From the NCBI RefSeq assembly GCF_025370935.1, contig NC_133476.1, positions 19,028,488 through 19,092,487 on the forward strand: a DNA stretch of 64,000 bases, given 5' to 3'. Of this stretch, positions 1 through 12,497 are shown piece by piece. The first letter of the stretch is position 1; each line of letters begins with the position of its first letter. This stretch comes from Choristoneura fumiferana (taxonomy: Eukaryota > Arthropoda > Insecta > Lepidoptera > Tortricidae). The translations under genes and the position numbers were made by a program. Below the pieces are notes generated by a model that saw nothing but the letters and a program-made list of their open reading frames with translations, made no database searches and had not been told where the DNA came from.

Positions 1-120
1 AAAATCGGTTTAGCCGTTAAGTAGTTACGAGAGGACATAACAATATACATACATACATACATGCGCGTCAAACACATAACCCTCCTTCTTCGCAGTCGGG
101 TAAAAAGTGAAATAAAACAA
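1..120. repeat. Fragment of dispersed repeat family Z
   Basis: The start of the window resembles three other stretches (14640-14880, 58425-58700, 62250-62480). Shared features are the wording around GCGCGTCAAACACATAAC, a following GTCGGG and an AT-rich tail. It is a common type of lepidopteran interspersed repeat with no coding capacity visible here. Its limits are uncertain because the window begins inside it. Confidence 0.4.
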
Positions 121-1529
121 TAAATTAAAAAAATCTAAAAACCCGACGGTTGAACTTTAAGTTAGCTACTTAACAAAGTTCTAGCCCGCTAGACTTGTTT
201 CTTCTTTTTAGTATTTTTTAAGGCAGATTAGGTTTTTGATTTTTTAAATTTTGTTTCAACTGCTTCACAAATCAGTATTGATTGATATTATAAAGGCATG
301 TATATTAGGTCGCTTAATAGTTTACCTATATGAGCCGTGGTACGAGTGAGTATATTCGGTATAATAGTTTGAACTGTATACTGTAGCCTCGCAAAAAACA
401 GGATCTTGTCCACAACCCCCCATTTTTATGTTCGAAATTAGGTTCGAAATTCACCGTGAGCTTTTAAAAGAAATTTGCTTACACCTGCTTTGCTGGCACC
501 GAGCCCGCGAGGGAACTGCAGCGTCTGCAGATCAAGTACTCAACTTCTGAGAGAACGCCGCAAATTAGACACCAGCGGGCAACGGGGTGGTGAGCGTTTT
601 CTGTATAAAAGTCTGCTACCATGTGATGTGACCATATCGTACGTCTCCTGCATGAACAGAGAACATTTGCCGCTCCGCTGTACACTGGCCGTCCAGTGCA
701 CAGCCTTAAAGTGGACCGGAGATTGTAATGATGATTGCCCCCTTGCGCCCCCCTGGGTACGCCCATGACTACACCCGAGGTACTATGTTATTTTGCTCTT
801 TACAATAATTATGCATGCTACATTTTTGCATTATTTTACATTATCTGAATACATTTTAGCAAGACACGAAACCACTTGAACATTGTCAGAACTAACTACC
901 AAGTCAAACACAACCTTTTGTCCAGAAAATAACGTATATTACTAACCATCTCTAGCTATTGTCTGTTGTTGTGTCACAGTTAAGGTCATAGGTAGGACTA
1001 GGGTTTTCACTCATTGTTCTCTGGGAAGTAGGTTGCATTGTGGTAAGATGACGCTTTTCCAATGACAACTACCAATAACATACCACTTTAAATGACGTGC
1101 TGCTGCTGGATACATTTCATGGAACCTTCAGAAGGTGCGACTGAGGAGAGGATGTGTTCCTTTCCGTTTCGTTACTTTTAACTGCCATTTTGTTAATTTT
1201 TGTCAATATTAACATATTTATTATGAACCATACCCTATTTATTTTGATATCAGTTGACACATGTTTTTTCGAATACAGTCTACTTACTAAACTTAAAGTG
1301 AAGTCGAACTTGTTCGTGACCTTTGTCGTGAGCGTGAGGTCATTTCATTGTGCAAATTTGGTGTGTCGAGTTGTTTGTAAATCACATATACTAGGTACAC
1401 AGTTTATATTGATTTGGACTTTACCTACAGCTACAGGTATTTGACCTCTCAATTGGTGTAATTAACAAATTAGGTTCAATGCAGGTCATGTATTTGAGCG
1501 ACGTCCACTGCACTCTAATTGCAATAGCG
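121..1529. other. Non-genic stretch, mostly featureless
   Basis: No supported gene. 475-768 is richer in G+C and open on both strands, but it has no recognisable domain. It ends in TGGGTACGCCCATGAC, which resembles the terminus of an inverted-repeat transposon, so it is more likely an old mobile-element fragment than a gene. The rest is AT-rich. Confidence 0.4.
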
Positions 1530-1718
1530 CAGGGGTGGCCAACTTGGTTAGACCCAAGATCTACCAAGTTTACTGAAGAAACCCTGTGCGATCAACCAAT
1601 GAATGACATACTTCTTGAAATATTAAATGAAACAGCATAGGTAGTTCAGTATTTATATTTTTTGCCTGGCCACGATCGACTGGACTAATAGTCGCGATCA
1701 ACCGGTTGGCCACCCCTG
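1530..1718. mobile_element. hAT-like MITE, 189 bp
   Basis: Terminal inverted repeats CAGGGGTGGCCAAC and GTTGGCCACCCCTG bound a 189-bp element with no ORF. The CAGGGGTGGCC terminus is a common hAT form. The flanks (caatagcg and caaatagt) give only an imperfect 8-bp target duplication, so the superfamily call rests mainly on the termini. Confidence 0.6.
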
Positions 1719-1788
1719 CAAATAGTGGTACCACACGTGAAGGAAAACGTGGTTTGCTTCCATATTTGATATAAAGACTATTAGCAAC

Positions 1789-1844
1789 ATTATAAACAAT
1801 ATTTATGGCAATAAATGGTTATTGCCATAAATATTGTTTATAAT
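1789..1844. repeat. Perfect 26-bp palindrome at the edge of the 129-bp array
   Basis: Arms at 1789-1814 and 1819-1844 are exact reverse complements around the spacer ATGG. The right arm is the beginning of the first unit of the tandem array that follows, so the array is joined head-on to an inverted copy of its own first bases. Confidence 0.85.
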
Positions 1845-2447
1845 CATACTGGTGTTAGGTACATACTTATAGGTAGAGTCATTTATGATGACGCGTGCCG
1901 TGGTTCTTATTACAATGTCATTAATGGCTAATTTAATTGAAATCCATTTATTGCCATAAATATTGTTGATAATCATACTGGTGTTAGGTACATACTTATA
2001 GGTAGAGTCATTCATGATGACGCGTGCCGTGGTTCTTATTACAATGTCATTAATGGCTAATTTAATTCAAATCCATTTATTGCCATAAATATTGTTTATA
2101 ATCATACTGGTGTTAGGTACATACTTATAGGTAGAGTCATTTATGATGACGCGTGCCGTGGTTCTTATTACAATGTCATTAATGGCTAATTTAATTCAAA
2201 TCCATTTATTGCCATAAATATTGTTTATAATCATACTGGTGTTAGGTACATACTTATAGGTAGAGTCATTTATGATGACGCGTGCCGTGGTTCTTATTAC
2301 AATGTCATTAATGGCTAATTTAATTCAAATCCATTTATTGCCATAAATATTGTTTATAATCATACTGGTGTTAGGTACATACTTATAGGTAGAGTCATTC
2401 ATGATGACGCGTGCCGTGGTTCTTATTACTATGTCATTAATGGCTAA
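1821..2447. repeat. Tandem array, 129-bp unit, nearly five copies
   Basis: The word ATTGCCATAAATATTG recurs at 1821, 1950, 2079, 2208 and 2337, always 129 bp apart, and units differ by only a few bases. The last unit ends about 2447 and runs into TTTTGACAAAATCACGCG. The end of the last unit plus this tail (about 2394-2483) is present as a single reverse-complement copy at 31264-31353. The array is therefore an internal expansion inside a dispersed element. There are no variable spacers, so it is not a CRISPR array. Confidence 0.9.
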
Positions 2448-3582
2448 TTTTGACAAAATCACGCGTCTTCGTAGATGGCACTAAATATAATAGTGCGTCA
2501 CAATCAACCAATTTACTGTATACAATATTTTTTAGTTTTAGTCAACAATTTTATCTAATAATTAATTAATTAAATAGGTATAACATGTCAAAGATGTTAT
2601 AATAAGAGAAATCACCAATATGTACAGTAAACATGTCAGTGCCTTAAACATAAAATAATAATATTACTTCAGTCTTAACAATAACATTAATAAGTACCTA
2701 ACCAATTAAGTATGCCGATATATGTCTCAGATATAGTAATAATTTAAAATTATTAATACATTTTTTTCATATGAGGGCGATGTACTTTAATAAATAACAC
2801 TTAATATATACAATAATTAACAAAAATAAATAAAAATAGAACTAAAACTAACTTACTCTAATCCTAATCTAATACAATTTATATTGCATAATACAGCTAT
2901 TACAACACATATTTAAATACGATTCAAATATCAACATTAATACTTTTCACCATATATTTTTTTAATTAGAACCAGCTAACTGCTTAGCGATAAGGCTAGA
3001 CCCTGTTTGAATCGTAAACTTCTTAAACAAGTTGTTTTCTGTTCAATTTTCCTACTTCCTGTACATGTGTGGCAGAAGCCGACCTATACTGCCGTTAGTA
3101 TAGTTAATAATAGGTGTTCCTATTTACTATTTATACAACTCTTGCGAGTGCTTTTTCCCACTATATTAATATATTTATTAGTAAAACTATAAGTAGGTCC
3201 CTGATTTTTCTACCTACCGTTACTTCAATTGGAATTTTCATTACACACACAAAGCATCCCCCAAAAGTCGTACCGAGCTGTAATGGTTCTGCATGAGCAT
3301 ACACTGAAAAATAAAAATAATCTAAGAAAGAACACAATGAATGTCTCACATTTAGGGGGAAAAGGTAGGCGGTTTGTGACACAAAAATTCATAGTAATAC
3401 ATGGGGGGGGGGTTAAAATGGTCAAAATGAGTGTGGTGTACTTTATCTACTACCTCTCTCTAACCGTCAATAACAGAGATGTTTTGAGTTCGCGTTCCAA
3501 TAACATTAGGTCAGTATCGGTTACGTACGATAGAGTACCAATCTCTTTTACCCTGTCCTTCTGCCTCTTCCAAAACATACTC
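2448..3582. other. AT-rich non-genic DNA
   Basis: The first 35 bases are the tail of the element carrying the 129-bp array. The remainder is AT-rich with short, unremarkable open frames. A run of ten or more G lies near 3404. No gene is supported. Confidence 0.5.
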
Positions 3583-3585
3583 TAA

Positions 3586-3726
3586 GGGGCTGTTTCACCA
3601 TCCATTGATTAGCGTTAACCGACGGTTAAATGTGATGCCGTCTCCCTCTATTCGAACAAAACGAATAGAGACGGCATCACACCTATCCGCCAGTTAACAC
3701 TAATCAATGGATGGTGAAACAGCCCC
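3586..3726. mobile_element. PIF/Harbinger-like MITE, copy 1 (141 bp)
   Basis: The element begins GGGGCTGTTTCACCATCC and ends with its reverse complement. It is nearly a full-length foldback. It is flanked by TAA at 3583-3585 and 3727-3729, the 3-bp target duplication typical of PIF/Harbinger elements. A nearly identical 141-bp copy is at 59376-59516 and a diverged one at 15176-15314. Confidence 0.85.
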
Positions 3727-3729
3727 TAA

Positions 3730-6139
3730 ATCTTTTACAGTGCAAGCTGCCAGGGCTTGAGAAGGATGTGGCTTACACCTTCGCCTTAAACATTTGAGGA
3801 CATTTCATTTGTTTTATATTCGCATGTATTATATGTATTATGGTTATGTACATATATATAGTAGTTTATTGATTTATTTATATTGTAGTTTATGTATTAT
3901 ATTGTTTAAAAGACTGTATAGTAGCTTCCACTCTTTTGACTTAAACTCACTCTTTGTCGGACCCTAACTGGTTACTCCTCTCATCTACTCAAAGGTTGAC
4001 TGGTAGAGATCACTTAAAGGGATAAGTCCGCCTTTGTACAAGTATCTCAAAGTTTGTCAGTTGTGTTATATTTCTTTTCTATTCTACAATAAAGAGTTTA
4101 CATACATACCTATATACATTTTGCTTGTTTTTGCTCAACAAAATGTACTAACCACGCGCGTTTCTGATTCACAAAGCATCTGTCGAGTTGCTTAGAAATT
4201 GAGAAGCGAGTTGAGTTAATTTCACTCCTCCATCTCAGTTGCCGTAGTTTTGGCCGCTATCTTAGTACAAAAATACCCCTAGTTTTTTTGAGCCAAAACC
4301 TAGACAATAAAGGATCTCGTTTTATACTTATACATAGAATAAGATGTTCGTTGCCTTGTCCGCCCTCCCTGTAGTCCTTGCGTCTAGACGTCTGGCCGAA
4401 TATTATAAAGGTAGATAAGTACCTATCTTATTTTCGTCTTAGAGATCAATTCGAAGCCAGTCCAGTACGCTGTCCTTAATTTAAACTCCGTGATCCCAAT
4501 CTATGTTTCATTTGGAACGCTGTAAGATTCCACAAACCTTTTCGAGTAAGTTTCAATCTAACATTTTTAGAAAGGTATTCAGTGTGTAGAAATTCCATTA
4601 CATTGAATCGGAATAAATAACTATCAAATTTTTTATTTTGTATTCTTACAAACACCTTTTAGTTTCCTCTTCTGAGCTCTTTGACAGGATGCGCTCTGTA
4701 CCTGCATGCATATACTGAATTGTTTTTTTAAGCAACATAAAGACGATGTTTCTTTGTTATTTTACATTTCTCCGCTTCGCTATCAGATCGACGCGACGTC
4801 ATTCAACATAATTAACCTATCCTCTCCCAGAGGCACAAATTTGTGCCCAAATTCCTTTAATCCTGTTATCCTGGGAGATGACAGATTAATAAGACGTTAG
4901 ACGACAATCACGACTTCCTTCCACCAGTGCAGTGCAATGCAAATAAGCTTAATTACACTTGTAAAGTGACTTGCCTACGATTCTACCCACTATGACTTTG
5001 CAAAGACAACCTATATTTATTCGTAGCAACCTTGGCAGATTCTCAAGAAGCGCACGTTGTTTGTTCACTTGTATGTTTCAATTTTTCATTCATAGTCTTG
5101 ACTTGCGGCATTAGGTACCTACTTACTCCTTATACCCTATTCTCAATCCTTAAATGCTGAAAAAGTTTTCATCCGCTATAAAATTACTGTTTTTCTCCCA
5201 TAGCCTTTTGATGGTGGAGTTTCTAATTACCAGAACTAGCTTTTGCTTGCAACTTCGTCTGTATCTCGCGGAAACTTTGCAGATTCCAGCAGCCTATTAG
5301 TCATTAATAGTGTAGTTAAAATTTCATCAGTAAAAGAAAGAAAATTCAGGAGTTCCAAAGATTATTCAGACATTTGATTATGAACACTTAACATGGAAAA
5401 ATTTACCTCATCGTTAAATTATTAACTACTACGAACTAAATAAAGTTTTTATATAGTTTCACCTAAACGTGAATTCAATAAATACCTACGATATTTAACC
5501 CGTGCCTTCTTTGCTCTCAGGCAGGTCGAACCTCTGAAAGGTTAACAGCCGCGCGCCGCGCGCGGGATAAAAATAGCCCAATCCACGCGAAACGTAATCG
5601 TTGGGAACCGATATTTTCATTTGATTAGTCTAATAAACTGGCAGTCGAATGATTCTTGGCTTTTAAATATTACTAACTGGTCCCGTGAAATAGTGTCTTA
5701 AGTAGTTAAATTAAAAGCTTAGCCGTAAGCTTTGGTAGACACATGACACAATTCCTTTGTTTCGTTTTGTACTTACATTCTTGTGTCGTAGTTTCCCGAA
5801 TATGCTGGGCTTAGTCTGCCAGGGCAATAAAAAGTGCCACTTCAGACAGGCGTTACTTAGAAGTTTATTTTTGGAATTAGTCGGTCTAAATTTCTCTTGA
5901 AGCAAATAATATACTCCGCTCTTATTCGTCTTACGGGTATAGGATTTCAATCCATCTAATAACAATGAGCAAATAGCATCTACTCTACTTACTAGGTAGT
6001 TTTTCTGCGCTCCGTGTCAAGGTAAATGGAAAGACCGTGTTTCACTTCACAGTATTAGTTTTACCTGTCACATTTTATTTACCTAGTTAAATGTTGTCAA
6101 TTGGAAATGGAAATTCTATTCCATTTTACAGCGTACTCG
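3730..6139. other. Non-genic stretch
   Basis: No gene, SINE or terminal-repeat element was recognised. 5540-5570 is a short GC-rich run (GCGCGCCGCGCGCG) with no clear role. The stretch is likely intron or intergenic DNA upstream of the visible tetraspanin exons. Confidence 0.4.
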
Positions 6140-6261
6140 ATGCCGCCTATGATGATGATGCGATCCTATTATCCCTCACTAGGGACATAGGGCTCGTAGA
6201 AGAGTTTTCCATTTGGCTCGATCTTGCGCGGCTTCTTCCAGCTCTTCCCAGCCGAGACCAA
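6140..6261 (-). mobile_element. 5'-truncated LINE 3' end (RTE-like)
   Basis: Read on -, the end of a reverse-transcriptase ORF is visible: GLGWEELEEAAQDRAKW, then KTLLRALCP and a stop at 6179-6181. A short untranslated part with (CAT)n follows. This C-terminal wording is typical of RTE-type polymerases in Lepidoptera. Only about 26 codons remain. Confidence 0.6.
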
Positions 6262-6684
6262 TGAGGGCTATCGCGTATGAATTCGCCACTAGAGGCGCTA
6301 GTGTAGCGTGTGGTCTCCGAAATGTCAAATCTCATAGTTTTTGGTTGAGCTACACGGGTTTATTTATAATTAGAATAATTTTGTGAATATTTTGCAATAT
6401 CTGAAATTAATTATGGCAAATATGCGTTCCGGGGCAATGAATGTCTGTGTTTTGAGACAGTTTTGTCTTTCGGAAACCTTTGTCCTCCCTTTTTTCCGAA
6501 CAAAACGGGGACTATGCAACACTGTGGCATGCTCGATATTTTTATGGTACGGTTTTAAGGTGTATTAAATATGATTTAAATCTAAATTTTGTTTTCACAC
6601 CCGTAATAACAGACTTTGAAAGCCATACTTAAAAACCTCACGCAACAGTGCGCCATCTAGTGAGACAAAAAACGATAGCCCTCA
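6262..6684. mobile_element. Terminal-inverted-repeat element, about 423 bp
   Basis: TGAGGGCTATCG at 6262 is mirrored by CGATAGCCCTCA ending at 6684. Next to each end is a related block (CGCCACTAGAGGCG on the left, GCGCCATCTAGTG on the right). No transposase ORF is present. The word TGAGGGCTA followed by CGCTAGTG also occurs in the composite repeats at 26643 and 51345. Confidence 0.55.
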
Positions 6685-7417
6685 TTGAGCCAGCCTCCTT
6701 CTCAACTGATGGCCGCCTTCTGCCAGTAGATTGCCAACGGGACCCTGCATGGGCAGGTGATAATTCGACCCTCGAAGCGTGCCGCGTGTGCTCCAAGTGT
6801 GCGATGCCGATGCCACCTATAATGGCGGTAATAAGTGGCGCAGTAGGAAGCACATCATAACTGATGTGCAAATTTGTGAAATTGAAAATGTTGATCGTGC
6901 ACCGTTATTGAAAACTGACCTAAAAGTTTCAGGAATCGTGACGGCCATTATTTAGCGCTTAACAGTATTCTTTGGATGTGTGTGGATGGCTTCGTCTGTA
7001 CTAAATTAAATCAACTGGCTGTTAAATATGGAACAAATATGGATTGAATGAAACATGGTAATCACTGTGATATGATTTGATTACGACAAATTCCTTTCGA
7101 CATTAGACGTGTATGACTTAGTTAAGTCCTCAATAGACAATTTAAGCATGTCCATAACTGGGAGGATAGGCTTGTGATTGTGACGACTTAAATCGCATCT
7201 TTTCTGTGGACATGACAAAATTTAAAACAATTCATTCATTATTATGTTCGACGCTTAGCCAACTTTGCCTATTCAAAGAAACTAATTTGATGACTCCAAG
7301 TCGTTAACTTATTATCCACTTTCACCATCATCGTCAGCCCAAATCCAAAGACGTTGCTGCTGAACGTCACAATCACAATGACGACCCATATCCATCACAC
7401 TCCTGCGTGCGACCTTT
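6685..7417. other. Unassigned stretch with a GC-richer block at 6690-6870
   Basis: 6690-6870 is open in both directions and richer in G+C than its surroundings, but no domain is recognised. It adjoins two mobile elements and is probably repeat-derived. 6880-7417 shows nothing. Confidence 0.35.
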
Positions 7418-7543
7418 ACCTGCCCCCTGTACCACAAAAGTTACAAGTGCTACAATTCGACAAAATTGTAACATTTTACTATGGGAAACTTGACAATTTT
7501 GTCGAATTGTAGCACTTGTAACTTTTGTGGTACAGGGGCAGGT
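7418..7543. mobile_element. Foldback MITE with 50-bp arms
   Basis: The left arm starts ACCTGCCCCCTGTACC. The right arm ends GGTACAGGGGCAGGT and mirrors it over about 50 bp with one base indel. The loop between the arms is about 25 bp. No ORF. Confidence 0.8.
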
Positions 7544-8160
7544 CTTTGTCCACTTTGTGAAGACTACTCACGCTCGTCTTCCGGTATCCACTTTAAAAAG
7601 ACAAATGCTGTTTATTATGTACTAGCTTTTGCCCGCGACTTTGTCCGCGTAAAATAGTAACTTTGGGAAGTATTTAATTTATTAAGGATACCTATTCTGC
7701 CAATAATAGCAATAGCACATAGAAACTTCTACAATTTACTGAAAATAACATATTTTAATACATTGCTATAAATATAAACTATTTTTTTTGTTCTTCCAAT
7801 CTTTGGTAAAACATACATATTTTACACAAAAGGACTGATTCTTCATAGTGAACTGTAAGTTAGGAGGGTAGGATTATAATTAAGACGGCATTTTTACTAA
7901 GCATAGCTACACATATTTCTGATAAATATACTTAGTAAATTTATTTGGAATTCCTTACGAACTTTCATCCCCATATTTTCAAGTAAATAGGTCGAAATTT
8001 GAATAGCGCCGGAACAAATGTTTTTTAACCTTAGGAGGTTAAAAAATTTACTAGGGATTTATTTAGGAGGGATTTACTATCAATCCTAATTTACTATCAA
8101 TAGTTAACTCAGGGTAGAAAGAACAAGAGTCGGTATCATTTAGGTTCAATCGTAGTGACA
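7544..8160. other. Non-genic stretch with a repeat fragment
   Basis: 7620-7660 matches the start of a common lepidopteran repeat (TTTGCCCGCGACTTTG; other copies at 14045, 29683). The rest is AT-rich. The last nine bases (8152-8160, GTAGTGACA) are the left target duplication of the LINE that follows. Confidence 0.5.
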
Positions 8161-11100
8161 GTTTCCGTGGGGTTGCCGGACAAGAATAGCTCCCCCCATC
8201 TCATTCCGTTGGGTGTCGTAGAAGGCGACTAAGGGAAAATCCAGAAGACGGGCAGCAGCGTCTTCTGCGTAAACCATCAGCAAACACTGCGATCCCCAAG
8301 CCGCCTGCCAAGCGTGGGGATTATGGCAACCCCCCCCCCCCCAAATAAAAAAAATGATAGGTACAAATAAGCCGCGGCCCCTAGTCCCCGGCAGCTCCTT
8401 TATCCCTGGCCTTGGTAGCGGGCCAGGTAACGGAGGAGCAAGGGGTGCGAAGAATCTCCGGGTGACTCCTCGCTACCATCCCCACCGGACATTGGCCCTG
8501 GCCACGCACAACATTCGCACGCTGAGGACGGATGAGAAAATCATTGAGCTGGAGGAAGAATTGAATAGTTTGCGTTGGGACATCATGGGATTATCGGAAG
8601 TCCGACGAAAGGGGCAGGATACGATAATCCTGGAGTCTGGCAACATGCTCTTCTTCCGGGAAGGAGACGAAAGTCTCAGGGTGGTGTCGGGTTTCTCGTC
8701 CGCAAGTCCCTCATTAATAACGTGGTAAAAGTCGATAGTGTGTCGAGCAGGGTAGCATACCTGATACTCAGAATCACCGATAGGTATTCGTTGAAGGTTA
8801 TCCAGGTGTATGCGCCAACCTCGACACACCCTGACGATGAAGTAGAGGCTATGTATGAAGAAATCTCTCAAGCCATACATTCCTCCGAGACATACTTCAC
8901 CGTTGTTATGGGGACTTCAATGCTAAGGTGGGCACTCAGAATGGCGATGAGTTGAGAGTGGGGCCGTACGGTTATGGGCAGCGGAACCAAAGGGGCCAGC
9001 GGCTGGTCGACTTCTTGGAGAAGGAGGAGCTCTACGTAATGAACTCCTTTTTCCAGAAGCGACCATCCAGGAAGTGGACGTGGATCGGCCCCGATGGTTC
9101 AGTCAGAAATGAGATTGACTTCATTATGACGACCAAGAAGCGAATATTCAGTGATGTCTCTGTGATCAACAGGGTGAAAACCGGAAGTGATCATCGTATT
9201 GTCAGAGGCACACTGAATATTAATGTGAAGCTAGAACGGTCACGTCTTGTGAAGTCCACGCTCCGTCCTTGTCCTGCCCAAATCCAGAACCCCGAAAGCT
9301 TTCAACTCTTATTGCATAATCGCTTCCAGTGCCTAGCCGAATGCAAAACAGCGGACGAGATCAACAACGGGCTGGTAGAAACTGTTCAGGCCGTGGGGTC
9401 CCAGTTCTTCAAGACTCCGCGCCGGAAAAGACCTCAGAAGCTCTCCAATAAAACCATTAAATTAATGGAACTTCGGAACGAGATGAGGCTGCAATCTTCA
9501 ACTGACATGTCGGAATATGGCAGACTTAATAGGCGAATCTCAAAATCCATGCGACACGATGTGCGTGCCTTTAATACTGCACGTATTAAGGAAGCAATTG
9601 AGCGGAACCAGGGCTCTAAAGTGTTTGCAAAGAATTCGTCTATTGGGAAAAGCCAAATGACTAAGTTGAAGATCGACGATGGCAGTATCATCTCATCGAA
9701 ACCGGAGTTGTTGAGAGAGCTTGAAAGGTTTTACGAACAGTTATATGCCTCGACACAGAAGCCCGTTGTAGGTGCAGCTCAAGATACCAGAGCTAAACTA
9801 ACCCGTCATTACACTGAAGACATCCCAGATATCAGCCTGTACGAGATTAGAGTGGCTCTCAAACAACTTAAAAACAACAAGGCTCCGGGGGATGACGGAA
9901 TCACGACAGAACTTCTGAGAGCGGGTGGTAAACCGGTACTTGTAGTCCTCCAGAGGTTATTTAATTCCGTCATACTCGAGGGTACCACGCCGGAAGCATG
10001 GCACAGGAGTGTGGTGGTGCTCTTCTTCAAAAAAGGCGACAATACCTTATTGAAGAACTATAGACCCATCTCACTCCTGAGTCATGTATACAAGTTGTTT
10101 TCGAGGGTCATTACGAATCGTCTCGAGCGAAGATTTGATGATTTCCAGCCTCCCGAACAAGCTGGATTCCGTAAAGGCTTTAGCACCATAGACCACATTC
10201 ACACGCTCCGCCAGATTATACAGAAGACCGAGGAGTATAATCGGCCACTATGTTTAGCATTTGTGGACTATGAAAAAGCCTTCGATTCAATCGAGACCTG
10301 GGCTGTACTGCAGTCCCTTCAGCGATGCCATATTGACTATAGATACATCGAGGTGTTAAAGAGTTTGTACAGCAGCGCCACTATGTCGATCCGGTTGCAG
10401 GACGAGAGTACACAACCAATCCAACTGCAGCGAGGTGTGAGACAGGGAGACGTTATTTCTCCGAAACTGTTCACAAATGCGTTGGAGGACGTTTTCAAGC
10501 TCTTGGACTGGAACAGGTTCGGCATCAATATCAACGGCGAGTACATCACCCATCTTCGTTTTGCCGATGATATAGTCATAATGGCGGAGTCGCTGGAGGG
10601 GCTCAATACTATGCTCAGTGACCTCAGTATCGTCTCCCAACAGGTGGGTCTTAAGATGAACATGGACAAGACTAAAATCATGTCAAATGTCCATGTCACA
10701 CCCGTGCCGGTTATCGTTGGGAACGATGTACTCGAAGTTGTTGACCACTATGTTTACCTGGGACAAGTTGTCCAGTTGGGTAGGTCCAACTTCAACAAAG
10801 AGGTCGCCCGAAGAATCCAACTCGGATGGGCAGCGTTCGGGAAACTTCGTGATGTCTTCTCGTCCAATATTCCGCAGTGCCTGAAGACTAGAGTCTTCGA
10901 CCAGTGTGTGTTGCCAGTGATGACTTATGGCGCTGAGACGTGGTCCTTAACTGTTGGCCTCTTAGAGAGGCTCAAAGTCACGCAACGAGCTATGGAGAGA
11001 GCTATGCTTGGAGTTTCTTTGCGCGATAGAATCCGGAATACGGAAATTCGTCGAAGAACTAAAGTCACTGACATAGCTGGAAAAATATGCAAATTGAAGT

Positions 11101-11343
11101 GGCAATGGGCAGGCCACATCGCTCGAAGAACAGATAACCGTTGGGGGAGAAAAGTCCTCGAGTGGCGACCACGAACCGGAAGACGAAGCGTTGGCAGGCC
11201 TCCCACCAGGTGGACTGACGACATCGTGAGAGTAGCGGGAAACCGGTGGATGCAAGTGGCAAATTGTCGTTCATTGTGGCGTTCTAAGGGGGAGGCCTTT
11301 GTCCAGCAGTGGACGTCTTCGGGCTGATGATGATGATGATGAT
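8161..11343 (+). mobile_element. Full-length RTE-clade LINE with 9-bp target duplication
   Basis: GTAGTGACA occurs immediately before (8152-8160) and after (11344-11352) a 3.18-kb segment, as expected for a complete LINE insertion. A leader of about 190 bp, ending in a run of 14 C, precedes the ORF. The 3' end is a short (GATGAT)n tail, as in RTE elements. Related 3' ends lie at 60870-60980 (closest), 50040-50160 and 63865-63985. Length and layout match the usual RTE size. Confidence 0.85.
8354..11327 (+). pseudogene. Endonuclease-reverse transcriptase of the RTE LINE, frameshifted
   Basis: A single polyprotein with an apurinic-type endonuclease followed by reverse transcriptase. The endonuclease begins near LALATHNIRTLR and is interrupted twice. 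The frame shifts near 8677-8690, where GGVGFLVRKSL continues in another frame. It shifts back near 8912, where the expected MGDFNAK block is disrupted by a shortened G run. From about 8905 the frame is open to the stop at 11325-11327. RT motifs are intact: NNKAPGDDGI, NYRPISLLSH, FVDYEKAFDS, GVRQGDVISP and LRFADDIVIM (the catalytic DD). The C-terminal part includes WAGHIARRTDNRWG. With two endonuclease frameshifts the copy should not be autonomous. Confidence 0.9.
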
Positions 11344-11352
11344 GTAGTGACA

Positions 11353-12497
11353 CCATTACTTTTTGCAAAATTCAGGTCGCAAATGATCTATGTCTTCCGC
11401 CTTTGATTCTGCTTTCCGCTTCGTCTTCGTGTAGATGAGTCATTGTTTATTCAATGGAAAAATCCTTTATTCTTCATTAAAAAAAAAGGCTTAAGTAAGT
11501 AAGTAAGTAGTAAAGAACTCAATGTCAGCTCTCTTTAAATTGTATGGCAAAGCAGAAATAAATATAACTTTTAAATTTATTTCCCCTCTTTCGTCACGTC
11601 GATTCCCGAAATACTTGGATTTGACGAAGTAGAATAGAATAAGATCTCGTTCCTAATTATTGGAAACAAAATAGAGGGAGAATAGAAAAAAAATAACCCA
11701 AAACACTTTAGAATCTAGACTGGAGTGAGTATAAAAGTTTCTGAGACATGGAACATAGTTTCAACAAGGTAAATTAGTCTTGCGAAATGTGGTCGGGTTT
11801 GCTGCCTTCATAATGTTGAATCGGCAATGAGTCCTACAACTACTTTTGATTTGAATTTGATCGTATCACTGTACTTAGCTTACCATGTATGCTGCCAATT
11901 GATATAAGACGCTTGTGACCCAATACTCAGACTAACTGTTTTTTAAATAAAAGTTTAGAACACTGATGATTCAATATCCTGACCTCGATACCCAGCCATC
12001 TGTTATACAACACTGGAAACAAACTGCCCTTATCCGTAAACGCTGTCTCTTTTCCGCACCGTACGCGAGAAAAGTACAAACCCCACCACACTTGTGGCTT
12101 CGAATGCGTTTGCGCATACGATGCACGTTAAGATTAGAGCTACGTAATGCGGGCAATGCCGTTTGAGAGAAGTTTGTTATTCAATCATTCTATTCGGTTT
12201 ATTGATTGGTCAGTTCTGCCGTTGCTAATATGAATAAATGGAGATCATGTTCATAAAACAGCAATTCTGATATACGTTCTGGTATCGTTTAGAGCGTTTG
12301 TTTTTAATTATATTCGTTCAATAACCCCTATCTGTGAGTTCAGTCTCAGGCGTACCGTACCTATTGGTGTATTTTTGTACCAAACTGGCATGCTGTGTTA
12401 AATTAAAAACTAGTAGGTAGTATTTGACTTGTATCAATTGGGTTAGAACATATTACGAGAACGTGTCTATTCAAGAGCCTATCTGAGTATTATGTAA
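11353..12497. other. Non-genic stretch
   Basis: Contains a short (AAGT)n microsatellite at 11493-11509 and otherwise AT-rich sequence. 11966-12166 is open in both directions without any recognisable domain. No gene is supported. Confidence 0.4.

Noticed and set aside
475..768. Protein-coding gene
   Set aside because: Open on both strands, no domain, and the 3' end looks like a transposon terminus.
1821..2447. CRISPR array
   Set aside because: The units are 129 bp and directly adjacent, with no unique spacers, in a eukaryotic genome.
8928..8955. Independent start codon for the reverse transcriptase
   Set aside because: The ATG lies inside the endonuclease domain and is only the first Met after a frameshift; the native protein starts upstream.
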